Shown here one piece after another: positions 17,482 to 27,300 of a stretch of 40,239 bases of DNA. Under the pieces are notes generated by a model. The model was not told the origin of the DNA. It saw only the letters and a program-made list of their open reading frames with translations, and made no database searches. The stretch is from Candidatus Poribacteria bacterium (GTDB taxonomy: Bacteria; Poribacteria; WGA-4E; WGA-3G). Within the stretch, counting starts at the first letter, position 1, and each line of letters starts with the position of its first letter. The stretch spans positions 1 to 40,239 of the forward strand of contig VXPE01000114.1 of NCBI GenBank assembly GCA_009839745.1, written 5' to 3'. Position numbers and translations under genes: made by a program.

Positions 17482-17883
17482 ATGAACGGGAAATTTATTG
17501 CATCCGCGAACATAGAACGAGACGAACTCGACTGGGGAACAATCGGTTGGCTCAGTCGTCCAGAAAGCACAGGCGCGAAAGACATTGTCGCCATGGAAGT
17601 CAGCCTCTCTCCCGGATATGGACACGATTTCCATAAACACCCAGACCAAGAAGAGGTTATCTACGTCATAGAAGGCAGCGTCGAACAGTGGCTTGAGGAT
17701 AAGAAGCAGACACTCAACGCAGGGGATTCTGTATTTATCCCAGCGGACATGGTCCACGCCTCTTTTAACGTCTCTTCTGCGTCAGCGAAATTATTTGTTA
17801 CCCTCAGCCCCAGCAAAGGCGCAGAGGGGTATCAACTCATCGATGTTTACGATCAGGCACCGTGGAATACGCTCCGCTCCTAA
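17482..17883 (+). CDS. Single-domain cupin protein
   Basis: This encodes 133 residues. Cupin motif 1 is in GYGHDFHKHPDQEEVIYVIEG, with His51, His53 and Glu57 or 58 as metal ligands. Motif 2 is in GDSVFIPADMVHASFN, with His92. The fold would hold one divalent metal. Function among small cupins ranges from sugar isomerases to dioxygenases and sensors, and nothing here decides between them. ATAGGAGAAC stands about 12 bases before ATG 17482. The next gene, a methyltransferase, starts 63 bases on, with a hairpin repeat between. Confidence 0.88.
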   Translation: MNGKFIASANIERDELDWGTIGWLSRPESTGAKDIVAMEVSLSPGYGHDFHKHPDQEEVIYVIEGSVEQWLEDKKQTLNAGDSVFIPADMVHASFNVSSASAKLFVTLSPSKGAEGYQLIDVYDQAPWNTLRS

Positions 17884-17900
17884 GAGGTTTTCTAAAGAGT

Positions 17901-17929
17901 GTAGCACGCAACAACGGCGCGGGCGGACA
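17901..17929 (+). repeat. AACAACGG-loop hairpin, copy 1
   Basis: GTAGCACGC-AACAACGGC-GCGGGCGGA: a five-pair stem with one mismatch around a conserved loop, 17 bases before the methyltransferase start at 17947. Other copies are at 19751 and 20936. Confidence 0.55.
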
Positions 17930-17946
17930 CGAAACACGGAACGCTT

Positions 17947-18789
17947 ATGCCAAACTATTTTCATAGCGCGCAAGCAATACTGGAAACACGAGAGCGGATG
18001 CGTGAGTTCTACGAAACATCCGAGACCTATAAAGGGCTTCTATCTGCACACGATGAAACCTATCTCCGACACTACGTAGAACTGGTGATCCGTTATGCAC
18101 CGCCCCGTTCCAAAATTCTTGACCTTGGATGTGGGAACGGCATTTCAGCGCGGCTGCTCAATCAGGCGGATTTTGATGTCATCGGCACCGACATCTCTCC
18201 GCTTTTTCTCGAAGAGGCGCGAGCATGGGAAAATTCGAAACTTCGCTATCGGGTGTGCGATGTGATGGAACTCCCTTTTGAAAGCGATTCCTTTGATGTT
18301 ATCTGTTCAAACGAATTGGTTGAACATCTACCTGACGTAGAAACGGCGTTAACCGAAATGATGCGCGTTGTATGCAGGGGCGGGAGAATTGTGATCTCGG
18401 GACCAAATCTCTGTTCACCCATCATCCCGTTCTTTGATTGGCTGAACCTGATGTTTGGCAGACCCGGCAGACCCGTTTGGGGTGAAACGAAACGACAAGC
18501 GTTGCAGCAGTTTATACGCAACTGCAGGCTCTATGTCCAGAAGCGGCTCTTGACACCTCCGACAGTGGCACCGAACTTCATTTACCGTGAACCCGATTTA
18601 CAGGCGGATGCCATCGGTGGAGATGCAGACAGTGCCTATTATGCCAGCCCTATTGATCTCGCTCAATTTTTTCGGTCGCACGGGTGCACGATCGTCAAGA
18701 AAGCCGTTGGCTTCGGGATAAAAGGTAGAATTATCGCAGGTGCGTTTCCTTACCTGAGTCCTTATATCACCATGGTCGTCGAAAAATGA
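17947..18789 (+). CDS. SAM-dependent methyltransferase (Methyltransf_11 type)
   Basis: This encodes 280 residues. AdoMet motif I is KILDLGCGNGISARLL (56-71), the acidic end of strand 2 is in VIGTDISPLF, and the motif IV region is FDVICSNELVEHLPDVETAL, with the His common in small-molecule and lipid methyltransferases. The C-terminal third is unassigned. It overlaps the next methyltransferase by the ATGA at 18786-18789, so the two are translationally coupled. The pair may act in cell-surface glycan or lipid modification, since no ribosomal or core pathway gene is near; that is inference. Confidence 0.85.
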   Translation: MPNYFHSAQAILETRERMREFYETSETYKGLLSAHDETYLRHYVELVIRYAPPRSKILDLGCGNGISARLLNQADFDVIGTDISPLFLEEARAWENSKLRYRVCDVMELPFESDSFDVICSNELVEHLPDVETALTEMMRVVCRGGRIVISGPNLCSPIIPFFDWLNLMFGRPGRPVWGETKRQALQQFIRNCRLYVQKRLLTPPTVAPNFIYREPDLQADAIGGDADSAYYASPIDLAQFFRSHGCTIVKKAVGFGIKGRIIAGAFPYLSPYITMVVEK

Positions 18790-19604
18790 ACATTCGTCCA
18801 GACGATTTTGTCTTAGAGATAGGGAGCGGTCACAATCCGAAAGCACGCTCGGATGTCTTATGTGATAAATTTATAGCGGATGACGAGCAGCGCGGCGGTG
18901 TCATCGTCGCCGACCGCCCGATTGTGGAAGCGGATGGGCAGTTTCTGCCGTTCGTTGACCAGGCATTTGACTATGTTATCTGCTCACATGTATTAGAGCA
19001 CGTCGAAGACCCCGAGCGACTCATTGCCGAATTAGAGCGCGTCGCACGCCGTGGATATATTGAAACCCCGTCTGAAATAGGAGAACGCATTTACGGGTGG
19101 CACTATCACAACTGGGTCGTCAACTTGGTCGATGACTGTCTGATGCTGCGGCGGAATGAAGGACAGTCGCAATTCGGGCAGCTCTTCCATAGGTTAGTGG
19201 CGACGGACAAACACTGGAAACGGTTTCATCTTACGCACCATAACCTCTTCCTGGTCCAGTACGAATGGGAGGATAAAATCAACTACGAGATACTCCCAGA
19301 TCAGGAGCCGGCATTGAATTTAGAATGCCCAGATACCCTTGAGAGGCTCATCGCGTCGGGCAATGGCACTTCGGAACAAAATGAATGGCTGCTACTTCTT
19401 AAAAGCGTAATCCCGCGGCGCATCGTCTCTCAGGCGAAATCGCTGTTGGTAAGAAGCAAAAACCGTCAGACAAAAACGTTGCACGAGATTCTCGTTTGTC
19501 CGCAGTGTAAAGGTGAAATTACATGGGAAAAACAACGGCTCCACTGCGAAGTATGTGAACGGCACTATCCAATTATTGACGGAATTCCGAGATTCACTTT
19601 TTAA
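18786..19604 (+). CDS. Methyltransferase-like protein fused to a Trm112-type zinc domain
   Basis: This encodes 272 residues. The N-terminal part has the methyltransferase pattern VLEIGSGHNPKARSDVL and FDYVICSHVLEHVEDPERLI, typical of Methyltransf_11 members. The last 41 residues carry a Trm112p/UPF0434-like domain with four cysteines, CPQC (238-241) and CEVC (254-257), followed by HYPIIDGIPRF. Trm112 proteins normally are separate partners that stabilise methyltransferases; here partner and enzyme seem fused. Translation starts at ATG 18786, inside the stop of the preceding methyltransferase gene, so a stable stoichiometric pair is plausible. Residues 185-235 look like a linker. Confidence 0.85.
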   Translation: MNIRPDDFVLEIGSGHNPKARSDVLCDKFIADDEQRGGVIVADRPIVEADGQFLPFVDQAFDYVICSHVLEHVEDPERLIAELERVARRGYIETPSEIGERIYGWHYHNWVVNLVDDCLMLRRNEGQSQFGQLFHRLVATDKHWKRFHLTHHNLFLVQYEWEDKINYEILPDQEPALNLECPDTLERLIASGNGTSEQNEWLLLLKSVIPRRIVSQAKSLLVRSKNRQTKTLHEILVCPQCKGEITWEKQRLHCEVCERHYPIIDGIPRFTF

Positions 19605-19750
19605 TTTTATCTTGTGGAGTATTATTCCGCAAATCTATAGAGGCTTGCGTAGAGGGCATTTGAACTTTGACGTGTGTTCCATCTATCCGTCCTCCATTTC
19701 ATTACGGACTACTGTTTTTGGATTATCTTAAGGGAAATTGGCTTAAGACG

Positions 19751-19778
19751 GTAGCCTGCAACAACGGCGCAGGCGGAT
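19751..19778 (+). repeat. AACAACGG-loop hairpin, copy 2
   Basis: GTAG-CCTGC-AACAACGGC-GCAGG-CGGA with a perfect five-pair stem. It lies 61 bases before the dehydrogenase start at 19840. It is followed at 19817-19839 by CTTGCGAACAATTAAAAAT, which is shared with the trxB leader. Confidence 0.6.
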
Positions 19779-19839
19779 ATGAGAAAAAAGCGTCAACAAA
19801 CCAACCACTTCATCTAACGCCTTGCGAACAATTAAAAAT

Positions 19840-20817
19840 ATGAATGTCATACCGAAAGAATTTATCCGTGTGATGCCAGATGCCCTGCGGAGCTTCATCA
19901 GTGCCGCTTTCCAGAAGGCAGGCACCTCGGAAACGGACGCAGCACATATAGCTGACCTACTCGTCCTCACCGATCTGCGCGGCGTATTCAGTCATGGCAC
20001 CTGGCAAACCCCGGGATATGTCGGGATGATGCTTGACGGCAAAGTAAACCCACGTCCAAACGTCCGTTGCATCGATGAATCCCCGACGACAACGATCTAC
20101 GATGGTGATGGCGGTATGGGACATTTTGCGGCGTATCCTGCAGCAAAGGCAGCCGTCAAAAAAGCCAAAGAGATGGGATTGGGTGCCGCAACGAGTCGGA
20201 ACCACTTCCATTTCGGGAGTGCTGGCAAGTATTCACGACTCGCCCTGGAAGCGGATTGCGCCGGGTTTGCGGTCTCCTGCCACCGTTTTCGGCACAGTCC
20301 TGACGCTCCGATTGCCACCGCAACGGGGGCATCACCGATGAGTTTCGCGATTCCCGCGGGTGACCAGCCGCCTATTGTTGTTGATATGGCAACCGGTATT
20401 GATGCCAAACTACCATTGGAAGAGGCATTTGAACAGAGTCCTGCCGCGTTCTTCAAGATGTTGGGCTTGAGTCATGTGAGTCATGCACTCGGTGGATTTA
20501 TGGCGGGCATCTGGCTATTCGATAAACCCCCGGATCCGCCAACAATCTGGGAGGGTGCCAATCAAGGGGCGTTCATTGCCGCGATTGACATTTCCCGATT
20601 CCGACCGATTGACGAATATAAAGCAGAGATCGATCAACATATCCACGAGGCACGACAGATGCAACCCGCACCGGGGTATGAACGTTCGGATCTACCCGGT
20701 GGCTTAGAATGGGAACGCGAACGGGAATGGGCTGAAATCGGTATCCCGATCGGCAAGGCACATCAAGAACATTTGAAAACGGCTGCTGAACGCGTTGGCA
20801 TTCCACTTCCGTTCTAA
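19840..20817 (+). CDS. Malate/L-lactate/ureidoglycolate dehydrogenase family oxidoreductase
   Basis: This encodes 325 residues from ATG 19840; a TTG at 19822 would add six. The family is recognised from DLRGVFSHGTWQTPGYV, which carries the catalytic His, GDGGMGHFAAYPAAKAAVKK, GAATSRNHFHFGSAGKYSRL and PIVVDMATG. The C-terminal part, GANQGAFIAAIDISRF, is also typical. These are NAD(P)-dependent enzymes acting on 2-hydroxy acids such as malate, lactate, sulfolactate or ureidoglycolate; which one cannot be read here. There is no Shine-Dalgarno. Instead the start is preceded by GCGAACAATTAAAAAT, as at trxB. Confidence 0.88.
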   Translation: MNVIPKEFIRVMPDALRSFISAAFQKAGTSETDAAHIADLLVLTDLRGVFSHGTWQTPGYVGMMLDGKVNPRPNVRCIDESPTTTIYDGDGGMGHFAAYPAAKAAVKKAKEMGLGAATSRNHFHFGSAGKYSRLALEADCAGFAVSCHRFRHSPDAPIATATGASPMSFAIPAGDQPPIVVDMATGIDAKLPLEEAFEQSPAAFFKMLGLSHVSHALGGFMAGIWLFDKPPDPPTIWEGANQGAFIAAIDISRFRPIDEYKAEIDQHIHEARQMQPAPGYERSDLPGGLEWEREREWAEIGIPIGKAHQEHLKTAAERVGIPLPF

Positions 20818-20935
20818 ATAAAGTAGTCGGCAGTCAGGTCGGATTTTTTCAAAAATCCTTTCAGCAGTCAGTTAAGAAAGTATCGTTTAACGAAGGTTCC
20901 CTCTTTGCTGATGGAGTGAAGATATTAGGAATGCC
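20818..20935. other. Intergenic repeats
   Basis: Contains a direct repeat GCAGTCAG (20830, 20870) flanking a terminator-like palindrome GGATTTTTTCAAAAATCC at about 20842. Nothing else is recognised. Confidence 0.4.
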
Positions 20936-20964
20936 GTAAGCAAGCCAACAACGGAGGCTTGCGG
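20936..20964 (+). repeat. AACAACGG-loop hairpin, copy 3
   Basis: GTAA-GCAAGCC-AACAACGGA-GGCTTGC-GGA with a perfect seven-pair stem. The loop matches the other two copies while the stem has changed on both sides. It lies 65 bases before the trxB-like start. Confidence 0.65.
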
Positions 20965-21029
20965 AACTTAACCGTAAAGTCTTTATGTAACCAAAACTGC
21001 CAGTTAACGCTTGGCGAACAATTAAAAAA

Positions 21030-21992
21030 ATGAATACAAATACAAACAACAGAGAAGATCGAAATATTGTGATTATTGGCGGTGGCACCGCCGGGTTTGC
21101 CGCGGGCGTTTATACGTCTCGCGCAATGCTTGAACCTATCCTGATTACAGGAGAGGCACTTGGTGGACAACTCTCTTTGACGCTTGACTTGGAAAATTAT
21201 CCCGGTTTCTTCGGCAACGAGGCGGGGGTTTTCATACAAGGCATGCAGGAACAGGCAGAGCGGTTCGGCACCGAAGTTAAATTCGACACCGTAACAGCGG
21301 TCGACTTTTCGCAACACCCGTTTGCCATCACCACCTACGAGAAAGAATACCGCGCAAAATCTGTGATCATAGCGACAGGGGCATCGCCACGCACACTTGA
21401 TATTCCCGGCGAAGAGGAATACGGCGGACGCGGTGTCTCCTATTGTGCGACGTGTGATGGGTTCTTCTTCCAAGATCAGCGACTGATTGTCGTTGGTGGA
21501 GGGGACGCTGCGTTGGAGGAAGGCATCTTCCTAACCAAATATGCTTCCGAAGTATATATCGTCCATCGCCGCGATCAGCTCCGTGCGAGCCAGATTATGC
21601 AGGAACGCGCCTTCAAAAACGATAAAATCAAGTTTATCTGGGATACGGTGGTCGAAGAAATTAATGGTGACGCAGAACAAGTGACGGGTGCCACCCTCAA
21701 AAACGTTAAAACCGGTGAGACGCAACCCTTCCCGATCGACGGTGTATTTATTTTTATAGGACATATTCCGAACACAGAACTCTTCACAGATGTCATAAAT
21801 ATGGATGAACAAAGGTACATCATTGTCGACGAGATGCAGCGCACAAACGTAAATGGTGTCTACGCCGCAGGCGATGTGCATGACCATGTCTTCCGCCAAG
21901 CGATTACTGCTGCAGGAGCCGGTGCCGCAGCTGCGATCGCCGCTGAAAAGTTCGTCGCAGAATTAGAGAACCGTGCCTATCCCGGAAATTAA
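21030..21992 (+). CDS. trxB: Thioredoxin reductase-like flavoprotein
   Basis: This encodes 320 residues. It has the FAD-binding IVIIGGGTAGFAAGVY (13-28), the redox-active CATC (Cys139, Cys142) in SYCATCDGFFF, an NADPH-binding LIVVGGGDAALEEGIFL (GGGDAA type), and the C-terminal FAD segment GVYAAGDVHDHVFRQAITAA. The length matches low-molecular-weight bacterial TrxB. It would reduce thioredoxin or a thioredoxin-like partner with NADPH; no thioredoxin gene is adjacent. The start ATG 21030 lacks a Shine-Dalgarno but is preceded by GCGAACAATTAAAAAA, the same box as the dehydrogenase upstream. Confidence 0.93.
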   Translation: MNTNTNNREDRNIVIIGGGTAGFAAGVYTSRAMLEPILITGEALGGQLSLTLDLENYPGFFGNEAGVFIQGMQEQAERFGTEVKFDTVTAVDFSQHPFAITTYEKEYRAKSVIIATGASPRTLDIPGEEEYGGRGVSYCATCDGFFFQDQRLIVVGGGDAALEEGIFLTKYASEVYIVHRRDQLRASQIMQERAFKNDKIKFIWDTVVEEINGDAEQVTGATLKNVKTGETQPFPIDGVFIFIGHIPNTELFTDVINMDEQRYIIVDEMQRTNVNGVYAAGDVHDHVFRQAITAAGAGAAAAIAAEKFVAELENRAYPGN

Positions 21993-21993
21993 T

Positions 21994-22010
21994 CGCAATC
22001 CCTGATTGCG
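21994..22010. repeat. Small palindrome
   Basis: CGCAATC-CCT-GATTGCG, a perfect seven-pair hairpin just after the trxB stop. It has no T-run, so it is more a REP-like element or an mRNA-end stabiliser than a terminator. Confidence 0.5.
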
Positions 22011-22029
22011 GGATGTATAGGAGAAATTT

Positions 22030-23703
22030 GTGCCAAGAGAAAGACTCGCACTCGGTTTAGATTCAAGCACACAGAGCCTATCCGCTGTCGTCATTGATAT
22101 AGACACCGCCGAAAAATGCTTTGAGCATTCGCTTGACTATCGCGCCGATGCACGCCTCAATCACTTCGGTATTGGAGAAGACTACATCTTACCGCCGAGA
22201 GAGGAAGGCGAAGCCGAACAGCCGCCGCTGATGTATCTCGCCTCACTTGACGCGCTATTTGCTGACATGCGCGAGGCGGGCATTCCACTTGAGAACATCA
22301 GCCTCATCAACACATCAGGACAACAACACGGACACGTCTATCTGAACCGAGATGCCGACACACTGCTGGCGCAACTCACACGTCCGGACGCGGTGACCTC
22401 GTCCCTACAAATCCTGTTAAAAGACGCGTTTGCGTATCCCAACGCCCCCATCTGGATGACCGCGAACACGACCGCACAAACGGAGGCTGTCCGAAACGGG
22501 GTCGGTGGAAAAGCGAAGATGATTGACCTTTCCGGTTCGGATGCGCCGCTCCGCTTCACAGGTACCGTTGTGCGCCGTGTCGGAGAACAGTTCCCTGAAT
22601 GTTACACCGCGACAGCAAAAGTCCAATTGATTAGCAGTTTTATCCCCGCAGTGCTGACCGGTAACGCGGATGTGCCTATTGATTATGGAAACGGATGTGG
22701 GATGTCGCTCATGAACTACCGAGGCAAGGTGTGGGACCCCGCCCTATTGGCGGCAACCGCGGAAGGCTTACCGGGGGGTGTGGAAAGACTCCCATCCAAA
22801 TTGCCTTCACTCGCACGTCCAGATTCCATCGTGGGCAGTCTCGCGGCGTATTACGTAGAGAAGTATGGCTTCGATGGTCGTTGTGCTGTGATCGCCGGTT
22901 CTGGCGACAATCCGCAGTCGAAGGTCCCTGTTGCCGGAGATTTGCTGAGTCTCGGAACCAGTTTCGTCAACATGGTGTCAACCGACGGGGATACACTCGA
23001 CCCAGAGGGATTCGCCAACGCCATGTATGACGGCATTAACCGTCCCTTTATGTTTGGATGTCGCACAAACGGTGCCATGGTATGGGATGCCGTGAGGAGT
23101 CAATACGGCTTATCGAAAGAGGAATACGCGCCCGCAGAGGCGGCGTTACAGACTGTTGCCCCCGGAGAGTTCATGACGTTTTGGCAACCCAAGACGGAGT
23201 CTTTCCCTGTCTCTGGTGCGTTTGAACGCATCCGCGCCACCGCACAATCCACATTGGCAGAGGATTATACGGGTATTATTGAAACGAGCCTCGCCGCGGT
23301 TTACATTTACTCCGCCGTCTTCACGAAGCAGACACAGGATCCCTTGTTTGTAACGGGCGGAGCAACAGAGAGTCCTGAAATCATGCGGCGTGTCGCAGGA
23401 ATCTGGAACAGACCAACGCTCCCCGTAGAGACAGGAGGGGCTGCACTCGGTGCGGCTGTTGCAGGGGTCAAGGCCCTTTTTGATGCAGCTGGCAAGTCAA
23501 AACTTGCTATTGAGAAGGGGGATGCAGATGCGGATATGGTGGCAGAATCCTTTGATGTTGAGGCGTTCAGTGCTGTGGTCTTAAAGCGCGGTGAATCAAT
23601 CCAGCCAAACCCTGCAGACGTTGCCGCCTATCATGGTGAAGGGAAATACCTCCAGCAATTTCGGGAAAAATACGAAAAAATTATAGCGGAACACCCAATA
23701 TAG
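22030..23703 (+). CDS. FGGY-family carbohydrate kinase (xylulokinase-like)
   Basis: This encodes 557 residues. The N-terminal phosphate-1 motif is LALGLDSSTQSLSAVVIDID. The substrate-side NTSGQQHGHVYLN resembles the xylulokinase SGQMHG signature. The C-terminal lobe has AVIAGSGDNPQSKV and the adenosine motif FVTGGATESPEIMRRVAGIW. The FGGY fold phosphorylates pentoses, hexoses or polyols; xylulose is the best guess from the QQHG motif, but the sugar is not proven. The start is GTG 22030 with TAGGAGAAATT before it. No isomerase or transporter is adjacent. It is longer than the usual 480-500 residues of xylulokinase. Confidence 0.88.
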   Translation: MPRERLALGLDSSTQSLSAVVIDIDTAEKCFEHSLDYRADARLNHFGIGEDYILPPREEGEAEQPPLMYLASLDALFADMREAGIPLENISLINTSGQQHGHVYLNRDADTLLAQLTRPDAVTSSLQILLKDAFAYPNAPIWMTANTTAQTEAVRNGVGGKAKMIDLSGSDAPLRFTGTVVRRVGEQFPECYTATAKVQLISSFIPAVLTGNADVPIDYGNGCGMSLMNYRGKVWDPALLAATAEGLPGGVERLPSKLPSLARPDSIVGSLAAYYVEKYGFDGRCAVIAGSGDNPQSKVPVAGDLLSLGTSFVNMVSTDGDTLDPEGFANAMYDGINRPFMFGCRTNGAMVWDAVRSQYGLSKEEYAPAEAALQTVAPGEFMTFWQPKTESFPVSGAFERIRATAQSTLAEDYTGIIETSLAAVYIYSAVFTKQTQDPLFVTGGATESPEIMRRVAGIWNRPTLPVETGGAALGAAVAGVKALFDAAGKSKLAIEKGDADADMVAESFDVEAFSAVVLKRGESIQPNPADVAAYHGEGKYLQQFREKYEKIIAEHPI

Positions 23704-23724
23704 GATAGGACTTACGCACTCCCC

Positions 23725-23753
23725 CGGTAGGTGCGGTTTCTAACCCCACCGAT
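23725..23753 (+). repeat. GGTGCGGT-type hairpin repeat, copy 3
   Basis: CGGTAGGTGCGGTTTCTAAC then CCCACCGA. The arms GGTGCGGTT and AACCCCACC pair with one mismatch. It overlaps the apparent 5' extension of moaC, which supports the later moaC start. Confidence 0.45.
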
Positions 23754-23781
23754 AGAAATAAAGAATGGAAGGAAGGGAAAG

Positions 23782-24282
23782 ATGGACAATTCCCTGACGC
23801 ACTTTGACGAAAAAGGCAACACGCGAATGGTGAATGTCGGTGGCAAAGATGAGACCCGCCGTATCGCCATCGCTCGTGGGCATATTACCGCCCGTCCTGA
23901 AACACTTCGCCTCATCGCTGAACAGGGTATGAAGAAAGGCGATGTTTTAGAGGTCGCACGGCTTGCGGGGATTATGGCGGCAAAACGCACAAGTGAACTG
24001 ATTCCATTGTGTCACCCCCTCGCCTTGACCTCAATTCGCGTTGAACTCGCTATCGCAGATGACGCACCACAGGTCGAAATTGAAGCGGAAGTTCAGACCG
24101 TGGGACGCACAGGCGTAGAAATGGAAGCACTCACCGCCGTGTCAATCGCTGCCTTGACGGTTTATGACATGTGTAAGGCAGTAGATAAAGAGATGGTTAT
24201 TGGTGAAGTAAGGCTTATGAAAAAAACAGGCGGCAAGAGTGGTGACTTTACAAAGGAAACGGTTGCAGGTTCTAATACGTAG
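23782..24282 (+). CDS. moaC: Cyclic pyranopterin monophosphate synthase accessory protein MoaC
   Basis: This encodes 166 residues from ATG 23782, chosen because GGAAGGGAAAG precedes it and upstream sequence is a hairpin repeat. MoaC converts the MoaA product (3',8-cyclo-dihydroguanosine triphosphate) to cyclic pyranopterin monophosphate in molybdenum-cofactor synthesis. Signatures present are [59 protein letters not shown] and [11 protein letters not shown]. These cover the known catalytic Lys and Asp regions. No other moa gene is near, so the pathway is spread over the genome. Confidence 0.96.
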   Translation: MDNSLTHFDEKGNTRMVNVGGKDETRRIAIARGHITARPETLRLIAEQGMKKGDVLEVARLAGIMAAKRTSELIPLCHPLALTSIRVELAIADDAPQVEIEAEVQTVGRTGVEMEALTAVSIAALTVYDMCKAVDKEMVIGEVRLMKKTGGKSGDFTKETVAGSNT

Positions 24283-24306
24283 CTCTCCCTAACAAGGTAT
24301 ATAACC

Positions 24307-27300
24307 ATGAAGAAAAAAATGCTTCAGATACGCATCATAATCCTTACACTTTGTCTACTTTCTACGACCGGCTTTGCCGCGGATCACGTCCTGATTATTG
24401 GTGGTGTCGCCGGTGAAAAATCCTTTTACGACGCGTTCTGGGGTGCCACCTCTCGGTTCCATCAATTGCTCACCAACGAATACGGTTACACTCCGGATCA
24501 GATTACCTTTCTCTTTGAAGACATAGGCGATACAAATCAAAGCGGACAAGGCGGATTAGAACTGGTTGACGCAGAATCAAATCGCGAACAGGTTTTAGCT
24601 GCATTCAATCAGCTCGCTAAGACTGTGCAACCCTCGGATCGGTTTCTGCTGTTTATGCTGGGGCACGCATCCCGGACGGGTAGAGGGAGTGCGAAGTTTA
24701 ATCTGCGAGGTCGGGACATTACTGAAATGGAATATGTGGGGCTTATTAACGGTATTCCTGCTGAGAATCAGGTTCTCATCTTCGGTTTCCCTTATAGTGG
24801 AAGACTTGTGCCGAAACTGAGCGCGCCGGGACGCATAATCCTCACCTCAAGTTCACCAAACGAAGGCTATTCACTACAAGCAGGATTCGGTGATGTCTTT
24901 GTTGATGCCTTCTCTACAGCAGATAACGATATAAACACCGATGGAGACATCTCACTCTTAGAAGCGTTCCTCTCGCTGCAGACGCGGACGAAGGAATGGT
25001 ATGAGGACCGCGGAACCGTTCAGTCTGAACATCCGCATCTTGATGATAACGGCGATGGAAACGCCACTCGAAACCTAACGATTGTCCCTGAGACCGAGGA
25101 TGCAGACGGGACAGATGACGGGGCACTCGCCACAAAAACGTTCTTAGGAACCCGTCAAACGGCGCTGCCGAGCACACCATCGCCACCTGAACCTGATGAA
25201 GTCTTCGCCGATGTAACACCTACGGGATCCCCCGAAGAGCGTGAACACGAGAATAGAGAGACTTCGACTGCGATTCACAACGCTGAGAATCGTCCATCGA
25301 CACTGCCCTACGACTATATCAGCGAGGCGGACGAGAATGTCATCCAAGATGCCATTGATACAGCCCCCTCTGAAAAGGACTATCCAGAAGACGGTGCTGT
25401 TGTTCTGTGGGAAAGCGTCGATGTAGACATTGATGAAAAGAGTCGTTATATCTACTCCACACGGCGCGTCGTCAAAATCTTCAATGAAGACGGGGCAGAT
25501 CTCGGCGAAATTAGCATCCCTTATATGCGTGGCAAAGACGATGTCACGATCCATCATGCCCGAACCTTTACACCTGATGGTAGAATTGTTGCGTTGGATT
25601 TGAATGATGTGGTAACGAATATCCCGCCGCCGAGTGCTGTGGACGCAGGTTTATACGTCGATGCACGCCTGATGTATTTCACACTCCCAGAAATCTCCGA
25701 TGGCTGTATCATAGACTATGCCTATTCCACGAACAATCTTGGGCATGTCATGCGGGGTGAGTTTTGGCGCAAGGTCTATTTTCAAGGCTCACAACCCGTG
25801 CAATATTATCGGTTCACCGTCCATATCCCGAAGAAGAAGCAACTCTATTACCAGATTTCAGGCGCACCGTCTGTAGAAGCACAACGGACGCAGCAGCCCA
25901 GAAGCAATCAATTAAAAAATATTGAACCCACAATTACCGAGAATAACTATATCCGCACTTACACCTTTGAAGTGCAAGATGTCCCTCCTTTGAAAGAGGA
26001 ATACTTGATGCCTGCGCCTCAGGATCTCGCCTATAGCATTAGTATCTCCTCAATTGATTCTTGGGATAAATTGGTGACGTGGTATGCAACGCTCATTCGG
26101 GAGCAGGATACCATTACACCAGAAATTACGAAAAAGACCGAGCAAATCCTCAAAGGTGCCTGGTCCCGAAAGGAAAAAATAAAACGACTTTATGAATACG
26201 TCGCCACGAATATCCAGTATCTCGGTTATGAGCTCGGTATCTGGGCAATTAAGCCGTATCCAGCGGACTTCGTTCTGAAAGTCGGGAAAGGGGACTGTAA
26301 GGACAAAACGACGCTCCTCTCTACGATGCTTTCATCCGTGGGTATTAATTCCTATCCTGTTCTCATTTCCGCTGGCGATACGCGCGGGGTTAACGCTCAC
26401 CTCCCAGACGGAGGTTCCGAGGTCGAGGCAGTCCCTTCGCTCGCCTATTTCAATCACATGATCCTTGCTGTTGACGGCGGAAACCGAGATGATGAATTCA
26501 TCTGGCTCGATCCGACAGCAGAGACGTGCGCTTTTGGGGATTTCCCTGCCGGCGACCAAGACAGGTGGGCACTGATTATCAACCCCCGCTTTCTAACCGA
26601 GAGCCGTCAGTCTTCGGAAACTGATAATCCACCGCCGACTTCCAAGCGTCATTCAATGGAAAATAGGCTCTATCTCTTTCAGAAGAGTCCTTCTATCGAT
26701 GCAACATCGAATCTGAAGCGTGTTCACACCCGCGTCGCGGTGAAAAAGGATATGAGCGTCTCTGTGCGTCAAGCGTTGACGGTAACAGGGATTTTTAACA
26801 TGAAACTCCGAAGTCAACTCGCACACCTGCAGACTTCTGAGGAAAAAGCGGAGTTCTTCCACAAAGCGTTGGAATTGGACGAACGTGCCAAGGTGACGGA
26901 GGTCGAAGTCTCAGGGCTTTCAAAGTTGGAAGGTGAATTGAAGGTTGAAGTGACATGGACGTGTCAAGAGTATTTGTACGCGATTGGCAGTCAATTTGTC
27001 CTGGAATTACCGATCGTCAAGCACCCTTATGCCGAACTATTGAGTGAGGAACGCCGGATGTATCCCGCCGTTATTGGTAAGGCATTAACGCTTGAGGACA
27101 AGATCAGCGTCAGCACAGATGCCCCTTTTCGGATTGATACCGTTCCTGAGGAGCAGACGTTGAAGACCGAGGTCGCAGAGATACAGATTCGCTATTCGCA
27201 ATCCAAGCGGAAAGCCGAGATGCATCAGACGATCCGTTTCTTGGCACCGAGGGTCACACCCGAGGACATTTACCATCTCAAAGATGTCGTCAGAATCGCC

